In this document: positions 55,789 through 64,000 of the stretch, one piece after another
How positions within the stretch are numbered: the first letter of the stretch is position 1
Layout: every line of letters starts with the position of its first letter
Origin: Actinobacillus equuli
GTDB lineage: Bacteria; Pseudomonadota; Gammaproteobacteria; Enterobacterales; Pasteurellaceae
Reading direction: 5' to 3'
DNA length: 64,000 bases
Assembly (NCBI RefSeq): GCF_900636745.1
Contig: NZ_LR134310.1
Coordinates: 1,666,501 to 1,730,500, forward strand
Translations under genes and position numbers: made by a program
The notes under the pieces: model-generated
Seen by the model: the letters and a program-made list of their open reading frames with translations, nothing else
Database searches by the model: none
Told to the model about the DNA's origin: nothing

Positions 55789-57807
55789 TTATCTATTCCG
55801 TTTTTGTTCGAAAGCATCAAGTAGTTGATTGATTTGCTCGTGGTTAAAAATCTCATTAATTGTATGGCTTAATTTTCTACGCCAATTCGGATATTCATTA
55901 CTTGTTCCGGGAATATTTACCGGCTCGAGCATATTTAGCCAATCTTCCGGCTGGGTGCCAAATAAGGCAGAATTAGTATCCGCCACATAGCGTTGTAATT
56001 GGTGCACAAATTGTAGGTTTACGCCTTCGCTATCTTTTGCAAGATCTTGGACTTTTTCGACCGCTTGTCTAATCGCTTCTTTATTGAAATGGCGACTCTG
56101 TTTCAGAATATTAAGCACTTTCTCACTTGGATAAACTCCGAATTTCTCACCTAAATCAAAGTCGTAGCCTTTCCAGTAGCCTTGTACGGTCGGTAAATCA
56201 TGCGTACTGAGTGTAGTCATCGCTTGATATGGATAATTAGTTAATGGCTTACTGCCGTGCTGATCCCATTCAAAGTAGAAAATGTTATAAGCAAGAATAC
56301 CTTTGTCTTCTAATTTCTGTAGCATGCCTTTCGGAACTGTACCAAGCGCTTCTGCGATGATTAAACATTGGTTTCGTTGGCTTTCTAAGGCAAGAATTGC
56401 TAATAAATCTTCTAGCGGATAACGCACATAAGCGCCGTTTTTAGCCGAATCACCTTTTGCCACCCACCACATACGTGCAAAACCAAGAATATGGTCGATA
56501 CGTAATGCACCGCAATCTTTCATATTGGCACGTAATAAATCAATAAACGGCTGGTATCCTCGGCTTTGCAATACTTCCGGATGCATTGGCGATAATCCCC
56601 AATTCTGTCCGTTTGGCGCCATAATATCCGGTGGTGCACCGACAGAGGCATCTAGCACAAATAACTCTTTATCCGCCCAAGTTTCTGCTCCGTTATCGGC
56701 AACACCTACCGCTAAATCACGGTAGAAGCCGATAGGCATATTGAGTGTTTTTGCCAATTGATTACACGCTTTTAATTGTTGTTGCGCCACAAATTGCAAC
56801 CACATATAGAAACGAACTAATTGGCTGTGTTCCGTTTGGAATACCTGTACCGCATTTGAAGCGTAGTCTTGATATTCTTGCGCCCAGAAATTCCAACCCC
56901 ATTGCTCGCTAAATTGGCTGGATAACCAATAATGCAGTGCGTCGAATGTGCCTTGCACTTTTAGGCTTTCTCCGTATTCATTGATAAATTGTTCGAAAGC
57001 TTGTTGGTCTTGCTGAACGAAAGTAGCATAGGCTAAACGTAACCCTTCGAGTTTTAAGCGTATTACTTGCGAATAATCTACGTAGTCTTTTACTCTTGCC
57101 TCAATAAGCTGTTGTTGAATTTCTGCGGAATGAAACCAAGCTTGTGCTTCGCTAGATTGTTGGAAGGCATCAATCGCGGTTACATCGATATAAATAATGT
57201 TTTGCCATAAACGAGATGAGGGGCTATAGGGGCTGGCACTTTCCGGATTGGCTGGGAAAATCGCATGAATTGGATTTAACCCAACAAAATCACCGCCTTT
57301 TTCAGCAAGTCGACTTAGGAAAGTTTTCAAATCGCTAAAATCACCAATGCCCCAGTTATGTTCGGAACGAAGCGTATAGAGTTGTAAAATTGCTCCCCAT
57401 AATTTTTGTTTTTGTTGTAATTCTTTCGGTTGGAAAGCGGTTTTCGGCGTAATAATAAGACGGCAGTTAAGTGAATAATGTTCACTTTCAAGCTGTAAAT
57501 GATGATAGCCGAGAGGCAGATCTTTCGGTAAATTGATCGCATTACGTTTTACTTTACCGCAACGTGTTTCACCGTTTTCTAAATGAAGTTGCCAGCGAGC
57601 TTGTAAGGCTTTATTGCTATTTGCAAGATTTAGTCGAATATAGACCGCTTGTCCTTCTGTCGCTACCTTTACAGGAGGGATAATGGGTTTACTTTTAGGA
57701 GAACCTAAGCGTTTTGTAATTTTGCGACAGACAGCTTGGCTGGCATAACGACGTCTGCCATATTCATCAAAGAAATAAGAGTTAAGGTATGGGTGAAGCG
57801 ATTTCAT
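55789..57807 (-). CDS. malQ: MalQ, 4-alpha-glucanotransferase (amylomaltase)
   Basis: Cytoplasmic enzyme that disproportionates maltodextrins and releases glucose. The 672-residue GH77 protein shows the nucleophile Asp in LRIDHILGFARMWW, the acid/base Glu in AEALGTVPKG and the third carboxylate in LSTHDLPTVQGYW. The ATG with AAGGAAAATCAC upstream is preferred to the ATG at 57837. It is the last gene of the malEFG-malQ run, separated from malG by a hairpin. malP is not adjacent, unlike in E. coli. Confidence 0.95.
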   Translation of the reverse strand: MKSLHPYLNSYFFDEYGRRRYASQAVCRKITKRLGSPKSKPIIPPVKVATEGQAVYIRLNLANSNKALQARWQLHLENGETRCGKVKRNAINLPKDLPLGYHHLQLESEHYSLNCRLIITPKTAFQPKELQQKQKLWGAILQLYTLRSEHNWGIGDFSDLKTFLSRLAEKGGDFVGLNPIHAIFPANPESASPYSPSSRLWQNIIYIDVTAIDAFQQSSEAQAWFHSAEIQQQLIEARVKDYVDYSQVIRLKLEGLRLAYATFVQQDQQAFEQFINEYGESLKVQGTFDALHYWLSSQFSEQWGWNFWAQEYQDYASNAVQVFQTEHSQLVRFYMWLQFVAQQQLKACNQLAKTLNMPIGFYRDLAVGVADNGAETWADKELFVLDASVGAPPDIMAPNGQNWGLSPMHPEVLQSRGYQPFIDLLRANMKDCGALRIDHILGFARMWWVAKGDSAKNGAYVRYPLEDLLAILALESQRNQCLIIAEALGTVPKGMLQKLEDKGILAYNIFYFEWDQHGSKPLTNYPYQAMTTLSTHDLPTVQGYWKGYDFDLGEKFGVYPSEKVLNILKQSRHFNKEAIRQAVEKVQDLAKDSEGVNLQFVHQLQRYVADTNSALFGTQPEDWLNMLEPVNIPGTSNEYPNWRRKLSHTINEIFNHEQINQLLDAFEQKRNR

Positions 57808-57878
57808 TGTGATTTTCCTTTTGGGCTTAGTGAGCATAGCCTCATAAGCGGTTATTTTTTATTTATTTTTTGCAGCCT

Positions 57879-57897
57879 CGGAGGAGGCTCCTCCGAT
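57879..57897. repeat. GC-rich hairpin between malG and malQ
   Basis: TCGGAGGA, a three-base loop and TCCTCCGA: a compact stem three bases beyond the malG stop, without a T run. A possible attenuator or 3' RNA stabiliser. Confidence 0.7.
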
Positions 57898-57899
57898 AC

Positions 57900-58790
57900 C
57901 TATCCTTTTACGCCGCCGGCAGTTAAACCACCGACTAACCAACGTTGTGCTAATAAGAATACAAGCGTGATTGGAATTGCAGACAAAATGGCTGCTGCGG
58001 CAAAGTCGCCCCAGAGGTAGTTTTGCGGGTGTAAATACTGTTGCATTCCTACTGCAAGCGTGTAGTTATCAACATCTCGTAACAATAGGGAAGCAACCGG
58101 TACTTCGATAATGCTTGAGATAAAGGAAAGAATAAATACAACCGCTAAAATCGGTACAGAAAGCGGAAGTAAAATTAAACGGAAGGTTTGCCAAGGGCTT
58201 GCACCATCAAGTGCTGCGGCTTCTTCAAGCGATTTATCAATAGTTTCAAAATAACCTTTAATTGTCCAAACGTGCATTGCGATACCGCCTAAGTAAGCAA
58301 AGATTACTCCGCCGTGTGTATTTAAACCTAAGAACGGAATGTAATCACTTAGACGATCAAATAAAGCATACAATGCTACTAATGAAAGTACCGCCGGAAA
58401 CATTTGGAAAATTAACATCGATTTCAGTAATAAGCTTTTACCGGCAAAACGTAAACGAGCAAAAGCATACGCAGCAGTGGTTGAAAGTGCGAGAGTAATT
58501 AATGCCGTAATCCCTGCGACTTTGACTGAATTCCATAACCAAAGTAAAACGGGGAATGGCGGTGGAGTTACACTTCCGTCCGCATGAGTAACGCTAATAC
58601 CTAAGGCGAGTTTCCAGTGTTCAAGTGAAATTTCACTTGGAATCAATTCACCAATTGCTAGGTTTCCGGGACGTAATGAAATACCAATAATCATCAGCAT
58701 CGGGAATAAGATAATCGCACAAAAACAGATTAGAAAAAGATGCGTGGAAAATAAACGCAATTTCATTGATTTAGGTTGAACAATAGCCAT
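57900..58790 (-). CDS. malG: MalG, maltose ABC transporter permease
   Basis: The 296-residue partner permease of MalF, the same length as E. coli MalG. Six membrane segments and the MalK-coupling EAA loop [23 protein letters not shown] are readable (coupling region about residues 188-210). It ends GGVKG. It starts 50 bases after malF. Confidence 0.96.
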   Translation of the reverse strand: MAIVQPKSMKLRLFSTHLFLICFCAIILFPMLMIIGISLRPGNLAIGELIPSEISLEHWKLALGISVTHADGSVTPPPFPVLLWLWNSVKVAGITALITLALSTTAAYAFARLRFAGKSLLLKSMLIFQMFPAVLSLVALYALFDRLSDYIPFLGLNTHGGVIFAYLGGIAMHVWTIKGYFETIDKSLEEAAALDGASPWQTFRLILLPLSVPILAVVFILSFISSIIEVPVASLLLRDVDNYTLAVGMQQYLHPQNYLWGDFAAAAILSAIPITLVFLLAQRWLVGGLTAGGVKG

Positions 58791-58840
58791 AGTTGATATC
58801 CTCTTTGCTCCTTCTTCGTATGTAGAAGGAGCAATGTCAA

Positions 58841-60391
58841 TTAATCTTGTGATAATTTCGTCATTCTGATTTGGAATAATGCTAATCCGCTTACTAGCAA
58901 GAAGATGATGACAGCGATTGCAGCCGCTAAACCAAAGTCTTGTGTACCGCTACCTTCAAAGGCAATACGATAAGTGTAACTGACCAGTAAATCGGTATGT
59001 CCTGCCGGTGTTGTTGTGCCTACCATATTTGGACCACCGTTAGTTAATAACTGAATTAATACAAAGTTATTAAAGTTAAAGGCAAAGCTGGCAATCATTA
59101 ACGGCATAAGTGGTTTAATTAACAATGGCATGGTAATTTTCGTGAAATTTTGCCATACACTTGCGCCATCAATCGCAGAAGCTTCATATAAATCGTGCGG
59201 AATGGCTTTGAGTAAGCCCATGCAGACAATCATCATATACGGGTAACCTAACCAAGTGTTCACAATCAGTAACATTGCCTTAGCTAAGAACGGATCATTA
59301 AACCATTCCGGACGGATACCGAAGAGCTGATTCAGAATGAGGTTGATTTCACCGAAACTTTGGTTAAATAACCCTTTAAAAACTAAGATTGAAATAAAGC
59401 CCGGTACGGCATAAGGTAAAATGAGTAACAGACGATAAATCGCTTTACCTTGTAGGGCTTCCCATTGCACCAAAGAAGCAAAAATCATACCGAGTAAAGT
59501 CGTAAAAATCACGGTTAAAAGGGCAAATACGACAGTCCAAATAAAGATTTTAATAAAGGGTTCTTGAACACCGTCATCGGTTAAGATTTTGATAAAATTG
59601 TGCCAACCGGTTGTAACGGTATAGCCCGGTTCCAATCTACTGTCTATAAAATTATTTTGTGCATCTACTTTTTGGAAGAAACCGATTTCATCATTCGCTT
59701 TATAGCGTTCTTGAGTTTCATTATTTGTTAATATTTCACGGTTCTCATCGTAGGTATAACGAGCCTTTTGTTCTGCAAATTGGCGTAAAGAACTCATAGT
59801 GAGTTTCTGCTCAGTCGGAAGAACAAGTTTCACAGACTGTAAGTTTTGGCGATTTTGTGTAATGGCTTTTAATGGAGCAATATTACCAGCCGGAAATTGT
59901 TCTACTTCATTTACTGTGATTTCCGAAGCTAGGTCGTTTAATACAAGCGGGTCGGAAAGATAATTTTTTTGCGATTCTTTACTGGTTAAAGCAATTTGAT
60001 ATTGGTTGTTATTAACTTCAATAAGTTTGAAATCTAAGCGTTCGCCGGCGGCATACGTTTGGCTTTGTAAGTTTCTGAGTACTTGTTCGAAACTTAGTTG
60101 GTTCGAACCGCTATAATTGGTAAATGCGATGACAACGGTACAAATGAGCGGGAAGAGTACAAAGATCCCCATTGCCGCTACACCCGGGTAAACATATCGC
60201 CAGTGATAAGTTGATCTGTTAGAGAAAATATAAATACCGGCGGTAACTACTACGAGTACAAGTAATGCAAATAAGATTTCGCCTTGTAAATAAATAGTAA
60301 AAACAAGATAAAAAGAGAGTAGGTAAAGTAACCCAATAAATAGGCGTTTTGCCCAAGATTGAGAAGGGGTAACGGTTTTTAGTGCTTGCAT
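58841..60391 (-). CDS. malF: MalF, maltose ABC transporter permease
   Basis: A 516-residue inner-membrane permease with eight predicted helices and the large periplasmic P2 domain (about residues 90-270) that is characteristic of MalF in enteric-type transporters. The coupling loop [21 protein letters not shown] is present at about residues 398-418. Separated from malE by a palindrome. Confidence 0.96.
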   Translation of the reverse strand: MQALKTVTPSQSWAKRLFIGLLYLLSFYLVFTIYLQGEILFALLVLVVVTAGIYIFSNRSTYHWRYVYPGVAAMGIFVLFPLICTVVIAFTNYSGSNQLSFEQVLRNLQSQTYAAGERLDFKLIEVNNNQYQIALTSKESQKNYLSDPLVLNDLASEITVNEVEQFPAGNIAPLKAITQNRQNLQSVKLVLPTEQKLTMSSLRQFAEQKARYTYDENREILTNNETQERYKANDEIGFFQKVDAQNNFIDSRLEPGYTVTTGWHNFIKILTDDGVQEPFIKIFIWTVVFALLTVIFTTLLGMIFASLVQWEALQGKAIYRLLLILPYAVPGFISILVFKGLFNQSFGEINLILNQLFGIRPEWFNDPFLAKAMLLIVNTWLGYPYMMIVCMGLLKAIPHDLYEASAIDGASVWQNFTKITMPLLIKPLMPLMIASFAFNFNNFVLIQLLTNGGPNMVGTTTPAGHTDLLVSYTYRIAFEGSGTQDFGLAAAIAVIIFLLVSGLALFQIRMTKLSQD

Positions 60392-60466
60392 AGAATTTCC
60401 CCTAAGAATGGAGCAAAATGGGATAAGGTTAAACTCATCCTCTTTGTGAAAAACGATAAAGATAAT

Positions 60467-60486
60467 GGTGGGTCTTAAGACCCACC
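60467..60486. repeat. Perfect palindrome between malE and malF
   Basis: GGTGGGTCTT and AAGACCCACC meet with no loop, 18 bases beyond the malE stop. E. coli has REP elements in the same gap, which protect malE mRNA and keep malE expression above malF. Confidence 0.85.
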
Positions 60487-60504
60487 TATGGGATGAGAGA
60501 ATAT

Positions 60505-61689
60505 TTATTCTTTCTCAATTTTTGCTTGAGCTTCATCAAGTGCAGCTTTTACGGATTGACGACCGGTAGTTGCGTTACCAATTGCTGCTTTTTCTGAATA
60601 CCAGAAACGGCTCATTTGCGGAATATTCGGCATAATTTCACCATTTTCCGCATTTGCCATGGTTGCGGCAATGCGAGGATCTTTCGCTAGTTTTTCTTGG
60701 AAAGATTTAAGCGCTACAGCACCTAAAGGAACATCTTTATTTACTGTATCTAAACCGGAATCAGTTAATAAGTGATTTTCAAGGAATTCTTTCGCTAAGT
60801 CTTTATTTGGGCTTGAAGCGTTGATACCGGCACTTAATACGCCAACAAACGGTTTTGAAGCTTTACCGTTTAAAGTTGGAAGAACGGCTACACCGTAATT
60901 AATTTTACTTTTCTCAATATTTGCCCAAGCCCAAGGTCCATTAATGGTTAATGCGGTATTACCTTTATTAAAGGCGGCTTCTGCAACGGCATAGTCCATA
61001 TCTGCACTGATTACTTTATTTTTTACGAGGTCAACAACATATTGTAAACCTTTTTGTGCGCCTTCATTGTTTACACCGATATCTTTCACATCATAGCCAT
61101 TTGGCGTAACTTTAAATGCGTAAGCACCTTGAGATGAGATAACCGGCCAAGTGAAGTACGGTTCTTGTAAGTTCCACATGATCGCACTTTTGCCTTTGGC
61201 TTTTAATTCTTTATCCAGTTTCTCAACTTCTTCCCAAGTTTTTGGCGGTGTTGCTACTAAATCTTTGTTATAAATAAGAGAGATAGCTTCTACAGCAATA
61301 GGATAAGCAATTTGTTTACCATTATATTTAGTCGCTTCCCAACCAATATCTGAGAGTTTCGCTTTAAAATCTGAACTTGGCTGAATTTCTGCTAGTAAAC
61401 CGGTTTGAGCATAACCACCGAAACGGTCATGTGCATAAATAATAATATCAGGGCCATCACCGGTTGAGGCGACTTGTGGGAATAATTCTTCGAGTTTACT
61501 TGGGTGTTCTACAATGACTTTAACACCCGTTTCAGCTTCAAATTTTTTACCCACTTCAGCTAAACCGTTATAACCTTTATCTGCGTTAATCCAAACATTT
61601 AATTGTCCTTCGACAATTTTGGCATTCACACCTTGAGCAATACATAATCCTGCTAATACAGCTAAAGCGGTTTTAGTTAATTTTTTCAT
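60505..61689 (-). CDS. malE: MalE, periplasmic maltose/maltodextrin-binding protein
   Basis: Delivers maltose and maltodextrins to MalFGK2. The 394-residue precursor has a signal peptide ending GVNA (about residue 24) and then [20 protein letters not shown]. Segments such as [21 protein letters not shown] and [21 protein letters not shown] (each near its expected place) match enteric MalE. A GAGGGAAATCCT ribosome binding site precedes the ATG. First gene leftward from the shared control region. Confidence 0.96.
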   Translation of the reverse strand: MKKLTKTALAVLAGLCIAQGVNAKIVEGQLNVWINADKGYNGLAEVGKKFEAETGVKVIVEHPSKLEELFPQVASTGDGPDIIIYAHDRFGGYAQTGLLAEIQPSSDFKAKLSDIGWEATKYNGKQIAYPIAVEAISLIYNKDLVATPPKTWEEVEKLDKELKAKGKSAIMWNLQEPYFTWPVISSQGAYAFKVTPNGYDVKDIGVNNEGAQKGLQYVVDLVKNKVISADMDYAVAEAAFNKGNTALTINGPWAWANIEKSKINYGVAVLPTLNGKASKPFVGVLSAGINASSPNKDLAKEFLENHLLTDSGLDTVNKDVPLGAVALKSFQEKLAKDPRIAATMANAENGEIMPNIPQMSRFWYSEKAAIGNATTGRQSVKAALDEAQAKIEKE

Positions 61690-61781
61690 AGGATTTCCCT
61701 CAGTTGGTTTTAAATAATCAATAGACTAATTAGAGATTAGCCATTTTCGTAACGCATAATGAGAAAATTTATCTTTTATTT

Positions 61782-61792
61782 CATCATCCCCC
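61782..61792 (-). promoter_or_regulatory. MalT-box-like element for malE
   Basis: Read on the minus strand GGGGGATGATG, close to the MalT consensus GGGGA(T/G)GAGG. A weaker GGGAGGGCG lies about 15 bases upstream on the same strand. Confidence 0.55.
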
Positions 61793-61855
61793 TTCCTACG
61801 CCCTCCCTTTCAATTTATTGATATAGTTCACAGAATTCTTAATGTTTTCTATTTT

Positions 61856-61871
61856 TGTGATTTCGATCACA
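61856..61871. promoter_or_regulatory. CRP site 1 in the mal control region
   Basis: TGTGA-6-TCACA, a perfect match to the core of the CRP palindrome. Confidence 0.88.
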
Positions 61872-61888
61872 AATTTTGTTATTTTTTT

Positions 61889-61904
61889 TGTGATCAATGT
61901 CACA
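61889..61904. promoter_or_regulatory. CRP site 2 in the mal control region
   Basis: TGTGA-6-TCACA, also perfect, centred 33 bases from site 1, about three helical turns, so both face nearly the same side of the DNA. Confidence 0.88.
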
Positions 61905-62065
61905 AAAAAGAACAGAAAAAAGTGAATAAAAACATTGAGTTAAGAACTGAAAAAATTTCAGAAGTATGATGTACAAATTAAAGAAATAAGTAAACTAAGT
62001 ACAAGGTTAGAGTAGGATTGTGAATAAAACTTCATAATTCTTAAATAAGAAAGTGAGGGCAAAAA

Positions 62066-63205
62066 ATGACAGATGTTCGATTAGTAAACGTATGCAAATC
62101 GTATGGCAATGTACATATTTCTAAAGATGTTAATTTAGAAATTAAAGATGGCGAATTTGTTGTTTTTGTCGGCCCGTCAGGCTGTGGTAAATCAACGGTA
62201 TTACGAATGATTGCCGGCTTGGAAGAAATTACCTCCGGTGATTTATTTATCGGGGATAAACGAATGAATGATGTACCGCCGGCGAATCGAAATATCGGTA
62301 TGGTATTCCAATCTTATGCTCTATATCCCCATCTTTCTGTTGCAGAGAATATGTCGTTCGGTTTGAAATTGGCTGGTGCTAAAAAAGAAGAAATCAATCA
62401 GCGAGTCAACCAAGTTGCAGAAATTCTACAACTCGCTCATTTACTAAATCGCAAGCCGAAAGAATTGTCGGGCGGTCAACGTCAGCGTGTTGCAATTGGG
62501 CGTACCTTAGTCTCACAGCCTGAAGTGTTTTTATTGGATGAACCGCTTTCAAATTTAGATGCGGCATTACGTGTGCAAATGCGTGTAGAGATCTCAAAAT
62601 TACATAAAAAACTTGGCAGAACAATGATTTATGTAACGCATGACCAAATCGAAGCGATGACGCTCGCCGATAAAATTGTTGTTTTACAGGCGCTTTCTGC
62701 AGGCAGCAATCTTACCACGAACGTTGCTCAAGTGGGTAAGCCATTAGAGCTTTATCACTATCCGGCAAATCGTTTTGTGGCAGGTTTTATCGGGTCACCT
62801 AAGATGAATTTCTTGCCGGTGCGAGTGATTGATGTGCGTGAAGGTGGGGTGAAAATTGAATTACCGGATTCAACCCATTTAAATTTCTGGGTACCGGTTG
62901 AAAGTGGTGGCGTAAAAGTAGGAGATAACCTTTCATTAGGTATTCGTCCTGAACATTTATTACCGTGTGAACAAAGCGAAGTTTGTATTTCCGGCACGGT
63001 AAAAGTAGTAGAACAATTGGGTAACGAAACGCAAGTTCATATTGAAATGCCACCGATTAAACAGAGTTTGGTCTATCGCCAAAATGACATTGTATTAGTG
63101 AAAGAAGGTGATTCAATGTCGATTGGTATTAATCCGAATCGTTGTCATCTTTTCCGAGAAGATGGCACGGCATGTAAACGTTTATTTGTCGAGCAAGGCG
63201 TATAA
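62066..63205 (+). CDS. malK: MalK, maltose ABC transporter ATPase
   Basis: The 379-residue ATPase of MalFGK2, which in E. coli also restrains MalT and is inhibited by EIIA-Glc. Walker [10 protein letters not shown] (about 36-44), Q-loop [11 protein letters not shown], signature LSGGQRQR, Walker [13 protein letters not shown] and switch VTHDQ are all present, followed by the C-terminal OB-fold regulatory domain. First gene rightward from the control region; lamB follows after about 70 bases. Confidence 0.96.
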   Translation: MTDVRLVNVCKSYGNVHISKDVNLEIKDGEFVVFVGPSGCGKSTVLRMIAGLEEITSGDLFIGDKRMNDVPPANRNIGMVFQSYALYPHLSVAENMSFGLKLAGAKKEEINQRVNQVAEILQLAHLLNRKPKELSGGQRQRVAIGRTLVSQPEVFLLDEPLSNLDAALRVQMRVEISKLHKKLGRTMIYVTHDQIEAMTLADKIVVLQALSAGSNLTTNVAQVGKPLELYHYPANRFVAGFIGSPKMNFLPVRVIDVREGGVKIELPDSTHLNFWVPVESGGVKVGDNLSLGIRPEHLLPCEQSEVCISGTVKVVEQLGNETQVHIEMPPIKQSLVYRQNDIVLVKEGDSMSIGINPNRCHLFREDGTACKRLFVEQGV

Positions 63206-63241
63206 ATGTTCTTAAGGGTTTCCCTTAAATTTTAATAATGA

Positions 63242-64000
<759 letters not shown>

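Larger units (their letters stand above)
61690..62065. promoter_or_regulatory. Shared malE / malK control region (376 bases)
   Basis: The only gap above 300 bases. It contains no coding frame I can support. It holds two perfect CRP palindromes near its middle, a MalT-box-like element on the malE side, and T/A-rich sequence towards malK with a TATGAT hexamer at about 61966-61971. On the malE side, CATTAT lies about 20 bases after the MalT-like box and could be its -10. Confidence 0.75.

Overview
This window is AT-rich chromosomal DNA of a gamma-proteobacterium of the family Pasteurellaceae. It is most probably Actinobacillus pleuropneumoniae or a very close relative. Reading by eye, I find about 22 exact copies of the 9-mer ACAAGCGGT or its complement, which is the core of the Apl-type DNA uptake signal of that lineage. 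A random 64 kb sequence would hold about one half. Nearly all genes are recognisable housekeeping or nutrient-acquisition genes. I see no phage, insertion sequence, CRISPR array or rRNA operon.

Layout. 1-1116: the 5' part of an HtrA/DegQ protease gene (minus) with a sigma-E-like promoter. 1396-6267: mlaFEDCB-ibaG-murA (outer-membrane lipid transport, then peptidoglycan precursor synthesis). 6339-7240 (minus): a Met/Lys/Asp-rich tandem-repeat protein and a periplasmic rhodanese. 7404-9934: ettA and dnaQ. 10037-14687: two tRNA-Asp, a family 2 glycosyltransferase, a SufE-like protein, clpP-clpX, lpxK and a 55-residue Trm112-like gene. 14825-17049: tRNA-Ala, gltX and four identical tRNA-Val. 17301-21500: rlmN, a PilF-like lipoprotein and tex. 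21691-26340 (minus): ndh, sprT, a ribonuclease I-like gene and sppA. 26461-27872: a YdjA-type nitroreductase and a short-chain dehydrogenase. 27980-30872: the copper module copA-copZ (minus) with divergent cueR. 31003-38048: phosphate-starvation locus pstS, a porin-like gene, pstCAB and phoBR, with two Pho boxes and no phoU. 38126-40039: parE. 40281-44962: three consecutive divalent-anion (DASS/SLC13) transporters. 45119-47521: pgk and fba. 47646-49453: an isolated sapF and azlCD. 49613-53074: a nitroreductase, yqhA, gor and an uncharacterised lipoprotein. 53125-55572 (minus): a TatD-family nuclease and cstA. 55789-64000: the maltose region, with malE-malF-malG-malQ leftward and malK-lamB rightward from a shared control region holding two perfect CRP palindromes.

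How the parts work together. The mla genes and htrA maintain the envelope. The copper genes form a self-regulated sensor, chaperone and efflux unit. The pst/pho genes form a phosphate import and two-component unit. The maltose genes form an uptake and breakdown unit under CRP and probably MalT control. The carboxylate transporters and cstA also carry CRP-like sites, so carbon-source control recurs in the right half.

I found no clearly new multi-gene system. The most unusual items are the three tandem DASS paralogues, the third with an altered substrate/sodium motif; the porin gene inside the pst locus; the 36-bp repeat gene; a sapF separated from other sap genes and with altered catalytic motifs; a ribonuclease I that looks membrane-anchored; dispersed 48-63 bp palindromes bracketing copA; and many transcription terminators built from inverted pairs of uptake signals.
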